Positions 48,056 to 51,283 of a stretch of DNA of 51,283 nt are shown here, in pieces (the stretch's first letter is position 1; each line of letters starts with the position of its first letter). A program made the translations under genes and the position numbers. The notes beneath the pieces were generated by a model. It was not told the DNA's origin. It saw nothing but the letters and a program-made list of their open reading frames with translations, and ran no database searches. Source of the DNA: Chitinophagaceae bacterium (GTDB lineage: Bacteria; Bacteroidota; Bacteroidia; Chitinophagales; Chitinophagaceae); NCBI GenBank assembly GCA_947476485.1, contig CANJQU010000016.1, positions 1 to 51,283 of the forward strand, given 5' to 3'.

Positions 48056-49828
48056 ATGAAGAAGATCTTCTTTCTGTCTCTGTTGTGTTGTTTGAGTGTT
48101 GCGTCTTTTGCGCAAACCACGGTAACGTTGTACTCCACAGGTCTTGCCGGTTCTTATACTACCGGCTCGGCAACATCTGGCGGAACTCGTTCCGATGGTA
48201 CTATCGTATCCACAACCAGCGGGTTCTTTACATCCCGCGGGTATGCAGTATTTGATCTCAGCGCTATTCCGGCAGGCACCACGATAACCAACTGTGTGAT
48301 CGGTTTCAATGACTCCGCTTATCTTGGAACGGGAACGCCTTCCGGTTGGGCAACCTATGGTTTTGCCGGCGACCTATCTACAGTTACGGTCCCAGCCACG
48401 CTTTATGCAAATATGGTAGCAGGCACCCTGCTCTCGAATGTAAGTTATGGCACGGCGGTTGGAGACCGGACAATACCGGCCACTGTTGCTACGACGAATT
48501 TCATTGAGGTCAATAACGGCAACAAAGTTTCCATTTGTTTCACAGGTGGCGGCAGCAGGATATATGCGATAATGGGTGAAACAGGTGCTCCGGCAACAAC
48601 AAGCCCGCCAAATCATGCTCCGTATCTCGAGATCACTTATACGTGTGCCGGTGTGAGCGGAGTAGCTGCTTCTGTTTCTTCTTCGCCTGTTTGTGTCGGC
48701 TCTTCAGTAACCCTTGGCGGGAATGGTACCGGCACTACGTCCTATTCATGGACCGGCCCCGCAGGATTTACGTCTACCCAGCAGAACCCAACGTTTACAA
48801 CCGACGCTTCATCTGCAGGTGTTTACACGCTCACTGCTTTTAACTCATCTGGCTGCGGCACAGAAGCAACCACCACGTTGGCGCTCAGCCCTACACCGGT
48901 TGCAACAGTTACCGCCAGCGGGCCACTAGTATTGTGCGCCGCAGGCACCGTAACGCTTACTGCAACAGGGAGCCTTGGCGATACTTATCAATGGTCAGAG
49001 TCAGGAACGCCGATAAGCGGAGAAACAAACGATACTTATACAGCAACAAGCGAAGGCAGTTTTGAAGTTACCATCACCGGCACTAACGGATGTTCGGCTA
49101 CATCAACGCCAACTGTGATACAAGTGCTGACGCCCAATCCGCCACTTTCACCATCCGGTTCATATGCGCTTTGTGTGGGCAGCAGTGTTACATTAAGCAT
49201 TGTTCCTGTCGGGCTTCCCGGTGTTACATATCAATGGCAGTCTGGAGGTACAAGTATTCCCGGTGCTACAAATACCACATATACCACCAGCAATGCGGGT
49301 GTTTACACCAACATTATCATAACCCCGGGTTGTAACGATACTTCTGCGGCTACAGTAGTGGATGTTTATGCATTACCTACCCCAACTATCTCTTATAATA
49401 TGTCAACCGGTCGATTGTCTACAAGCAGTGCCTACGGCAGCTACCAGTGGTATCTTAACACAGTGGCTATACCTGGCGCTACCTCCTATTCCCTGCTTCC
49501 TCCGGATATTGGCAGTTACCGCGTAGTCGTTACCGATGTGCATGGTTGTCATAATTTCTCTGGCCCGTATGTGCTCAACACCCTTGATGTGAACCAGTTA
49601 ACTGCCCCTGGGGTTAGCGTATATCCTAACCCGGTAACCAATGCACTGCATATAGAATCTACCGTTAGTTTACGGGCAGTGATCATGAGTGTTGACGGTA
49701 AAAAAATGATGGACCAGCCTGCTGCCACAGATGTGGATGTAAGCAGCCTGTCGCAGGGCTTATACATCATTATGCTGTATAACGATGCTGGTGAGCGCAT
49801 AGCTATTCAGAAGCTGGTAAAGGAGTAA
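48056..49828 (+). CDS. Secreted Ig-domain protein with a T9SS type A sorting domain
   Basis: A 590-residue protein with a signal peptide (MKKIFFLSLLCCLSVASFAQ). Residues about 20-195 form a beta-rich domain ending YLEITYTC. Residues about 200-500 hold four Ig/PKD-like modules (VCVGSSVTLGGNGTGTTSYSWTGPAGFTST, VLCAAGTVTLTATGSLGDTYQWSESG, ALCVGSSVTLSIVPVGLPGVTYQW, SYQWYLNTVAIPGATSYSL). The sorting domain begins VSVYPNPVTNALHIES and ends AIQKLVKE. It is predicted at the surface or released. Confidence 0.9.
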   Translation: MKKIFFLSLLCCLSVASFAQTTVTLYSTGLAGSYTTGSATSGGTRSDGTIVSTTSGFFTSRGYAVFDLSAIPAGTTITNCVIGFNDSAYLGTGTPSGWATYGFAGDLSTVTVPATLYANMVAGTLLSNVSYGTAVGDRTIPATVATTNFIEVNNGNKVSICFTGGGSRIYAIMGETGAPATTSPPNHAPYLEITYTCAGVSGVAASVSSSPVCVGSSVTLGGNGTGTTSYSWTGPAGFTSTQQNPTFTTDASSAGVYTLTAFNSSGCGTEATTTLALSPTPVATVTASGPLVLCAAGTVTLTATGSLGDTYQWSESGTPISGETNDTYTATSEGSFEVTITGTNGCSATSTPTVIQVLTPNPPLSPSGSYALCVGSSVTLSIVPVGLPGVTYQWQSGGTSIPGATNTTYTTSNAGVYTNIIITPGCNDTSAATVVDVYALPTPTISYNMSTGRLSTSSAYGSYQWYLNTVAIPGATSYSLLPPDIGSYRVVVTDVHGCHNFSGPYVLNTLDVNQLTAPGVSVYPNPVTNALHIESTVSLRAVIMSVDGKKMMDQPAATDVDVSSLSQGLYIIMLYNDAGERIAIQKLVKE

Positions 49829-49869
49829 CCGAAGGAGTTAAAGCATCCAGCGAAATAATATAAAGTTAT

Positions 49870-49893
49870 AGCGGCGCAGCATTCTGCGCCGCT
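49870..49893 (+). terminator. GC-rich hairpin after the T9SS Ig gene
   Basis: A perfect 10-bp stem (49870-49879 with 49884-49893, AGCGGCGCAG/CTGCGCCGCT) with loop CATT lies 41 bases after the stop. The T run is weak (GCTTATTTAT). Confidence 0.6.
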
Positions 49894-49939
49894 GCTTATT
49901 TATAACAGATTATTTTTAACCCTTTTCCTATTTTTGATC

Positions 49940-51160
49940 ATGCTAAAGCGCGTGCTCTCCATATTACTTGCCATCATACTTCATTTTTCTGCCTTTGCGC
50001 AGCAGGATTCGGTAGTGAATGATACAGCGGTTAAAAGTCATTTGCGTATCAGTTTGCTTACCTGTAGCCCTGGAGAGGAGATATATGAAACATTTGGCCA
50101 TAGTGCGATCCGGATCATTGATAGCTCAAAAGCTGGCAGGGAGCGGGATCTCGTCTATAATTTCGGCTTTTTGGATTCGTCTCCGGAAAACACTGTGCTG
50201 CATCAGTTCCTTACAGACCGTGTCCACGTTTATCTTGCCACAAACACCATGGATGAGTTCAATTTTCAGTATGGACGCGAAAAAAGGGGCGTGGAGGAGC
50301 TGGTTTTTTTGCTAAGCGGCGAAGATAAAATGCGTATCCAGAAATACCTGGCGAATAATTTACGCCGCGAAAACAGGTATTACGAATACAGTAGTGCATA
50401 TGACAATTGTTGTACCCGTATCCTCGGAATATTCACTAGTGTTTTTGGAAACCGTTTTGTGCCTGGTAATGTATTACCAAAAGGAGTTACGTTACACTTC
50501 CGGCAATTTACCGACAGATGCGGCCCACAAGCAATACAGCATAAGTACTGGTTCTCCACCGGCATGAAAATTCTTTTTGGTTGCGGTGCAGACAGAATTC
50601 CAACAAATATGGAGGCTATGTATATCGCAGACTATTTGCAGGATGGAATAGCGGGTGCAACAGTAGATGGCAGAAAATTGTGCGATACAAAGACAGTCCT
50701 TTTTGAAAACAGGGTAAAATGGCCGGATGCCGTAAATGAACCGGTTATCGTATTTTGGTGCATAGCAGTTGTTACGATCATTAGCGTGGTCGTAAAACGG
50801 CTAAGAATATTGGGAAGTATTATGAGCACGCTTGTTTTATTTTTGACAGGTGTCCTGGGTTGTTATATCATATATGTCTGGTCTATTGATGCTGAGCCGG
50901 GCTGGAAAGATAATTTTAATGTGCTGTGGGCCTTACCGACAAACCTTATTATTCCCTTCTGTAGTTCGAGGATAAAATCTAAATATTCTATTGTTGCTTT
51001 GTCGCTGATAGCTGTGGTGTTCATAGTTCATTTTCTAAACATACAGATCATTCCTTTATACGAAATCTCATCGGTATTGCTGACATTGGTTTTTGTGTAC
51101 GGGGTCATGTACCGGAAAGCAGTATTTGGAAATAACGATAAAAAGATACAGGCCCGGTAA
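49940..51160 (+). CDS. DUF4105 domain protein with a C-terminal membrane region
   Basis: From the ATG at 49940 it encodes 406 residues with a signal peptide (LKRVLSILLAIILHFSAFAQ). The DUF4105 domain spans about residues 30-210, with LLTCSPGEEIYETFGHSAIRI, VYNFGFLDSSPENT and YDNCCTRILGIF. Four hydrophobic segments follow at about 275-395 (VFWCIAVVTIISVVV, SIMSTLVLFLTGVLGCYIIYV, YSIVALSLIAVVFIVHFL, SVLLTLVFVYGVMY). The function is not established; the invariant Cys and His residues suggest an enzyme. It is the last gene; 51161-51283 is AT-rich with nothing visible. Confidence 0.87.
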   Translation: MLKRVLSILLAIILHFSAFAQQDSVVNDTAVKSHLRISLLTCSPGEEIYETFGHSAIRIIDSSKAGRERDLVYNFGFLDSSPENTVLHQFLTDRVHVYLATNTMDEFNFQYGREKRGVEELVFLLSGEDKMRIQKYLANNLRRENRYYEYSSAYDNCCTRILGIFTSVFGNRFVPGNVLPKGVTLHFRQFTDRCGPQAIQHKYWFSTGMKILFGCGADRIPTNMEAMYIADYLQDGIAGATVDGRKLCDTKTVLFENRVKWPDAVNEPVIVFWCIAVVTIISVVVKRLRILGSIMSTLVLFLTGVLGCYIIYVWSIDAEPGWKDNFNVLWALPTNLIIPFCSSRIKSKYSIVALSLIAVVFIVHFLNIQIIPLYEISSVLLTLVFVYGVMYRKAVFGNNDKKIQAR

Positions 51161-51283
51161 AAATATTGTTTTATTATATGTATTTATGTCGCCCGACTAT
51201 CTTTAACTATCAGTTAATTTGTTTTCATTTATTTCGGTTCTTCGATTATTCCGATATAGTATAAAATAAATTATTCTTAATAA

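Noticed and set aside
49929-49936. TATTTTTG as the promoter of the DUF4105 gene
   Set aside because: It fits TAnnTTTG but ends 4 bases before the ATG, so transcription would begin at or within the start codon; probably coincidence.

Overview
This is a 51 kb chromosomal window from a member of the Bacteroidota, most like Chitinophagaceae (class-level placement firm, family-level inferred). The evidence is five secreted proteins with type IX secretion (T9SS) type A C-terminal sorting domains, a Bacteroidota-type RNA polymerase omega subunit next to BamD, DUF2795, DUF4105 and PUR-family proteins typical of the phylum, no Shine-Dalgarno sequences, and many -7 boxes of the Bacteroidota form TAnnTTTG ahead of genes. 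No rRNA, tRNA, CRISPR array, insertion sequence or prophage was found.

Layout. 1-3.6 kb: end of an outer-membrane barrel gene, then a plus-strand run of methyltransferase, SRPBCC protein, M23 peptidase and bcp peroxiredoxin. 3.7-12 kb: housekeeping genes (rpoZ, bamD, glnS, ridA, tsaB, an ArsR-type regulator, gamma-carbonic-anhydrase-like protein, periplasmic thioredoxin, rfaE2, YbhN-like flippase, panD). 12-17.3 kb: VOC protein, NHL/Ig T9SS protein, histidine kinase and response regulator, PUR-family nucleic-acid binding protein. 17.4-28 kb: a glycosyltransferase, an 827-base non-coding stretch with unusual structure, and an 8.4 kb gene for a 2808-residue T9SS surface protein with two beta-helix regions and 16 Ig-like repeats. 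28-34.4 kb: HipA-like kinase with DUF3037, a kelch T9SS protein, a glutathione-peroxidase-like protein that lacks its active cysteine beside a cysteine-bearing peroxiredoxin, another T9SS protein, LOG and DUF2795. 34.5-39.5 kb: lolD, a 2OG-Fe(II) oxygenase, then an accessory-looking patch: a gene broken at its signal peptide, two tandem paralogues of an unrecognised cysteine-rich secreted family, a Coq4-like protein and a ParE-type toxin-antitoxin pair. 39.5-51 kb: purL, a lipoprotein, folB, a heme-motif beta-propeller lipoprotein divergent from a BamA/TamA-like barrel, nadK, a PsbP-like secreted protein, a T9SS Ig protein and a DUF4105 protein.

The strongest candidates for something undescribed are the GC-rich multi-stem element at 18761-18862, five helically phased TTGCYC hexamers at 19084-19132 ahead of the giant surface-protein gene, and the tandem CPxCH/DDKxEF secreted paralogues at 36818-38151. 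Secondary leads are the peroxidase lacking its cysteine, the HipA-like/DUF3037 pair, a stand-alone MbcA/ParS domain with no toxin beside it, and a Coq4-like protein in a lineage expected to use menaquinone. All structure and family calls here come from reading the sequence by eye; no search or folding program was run.
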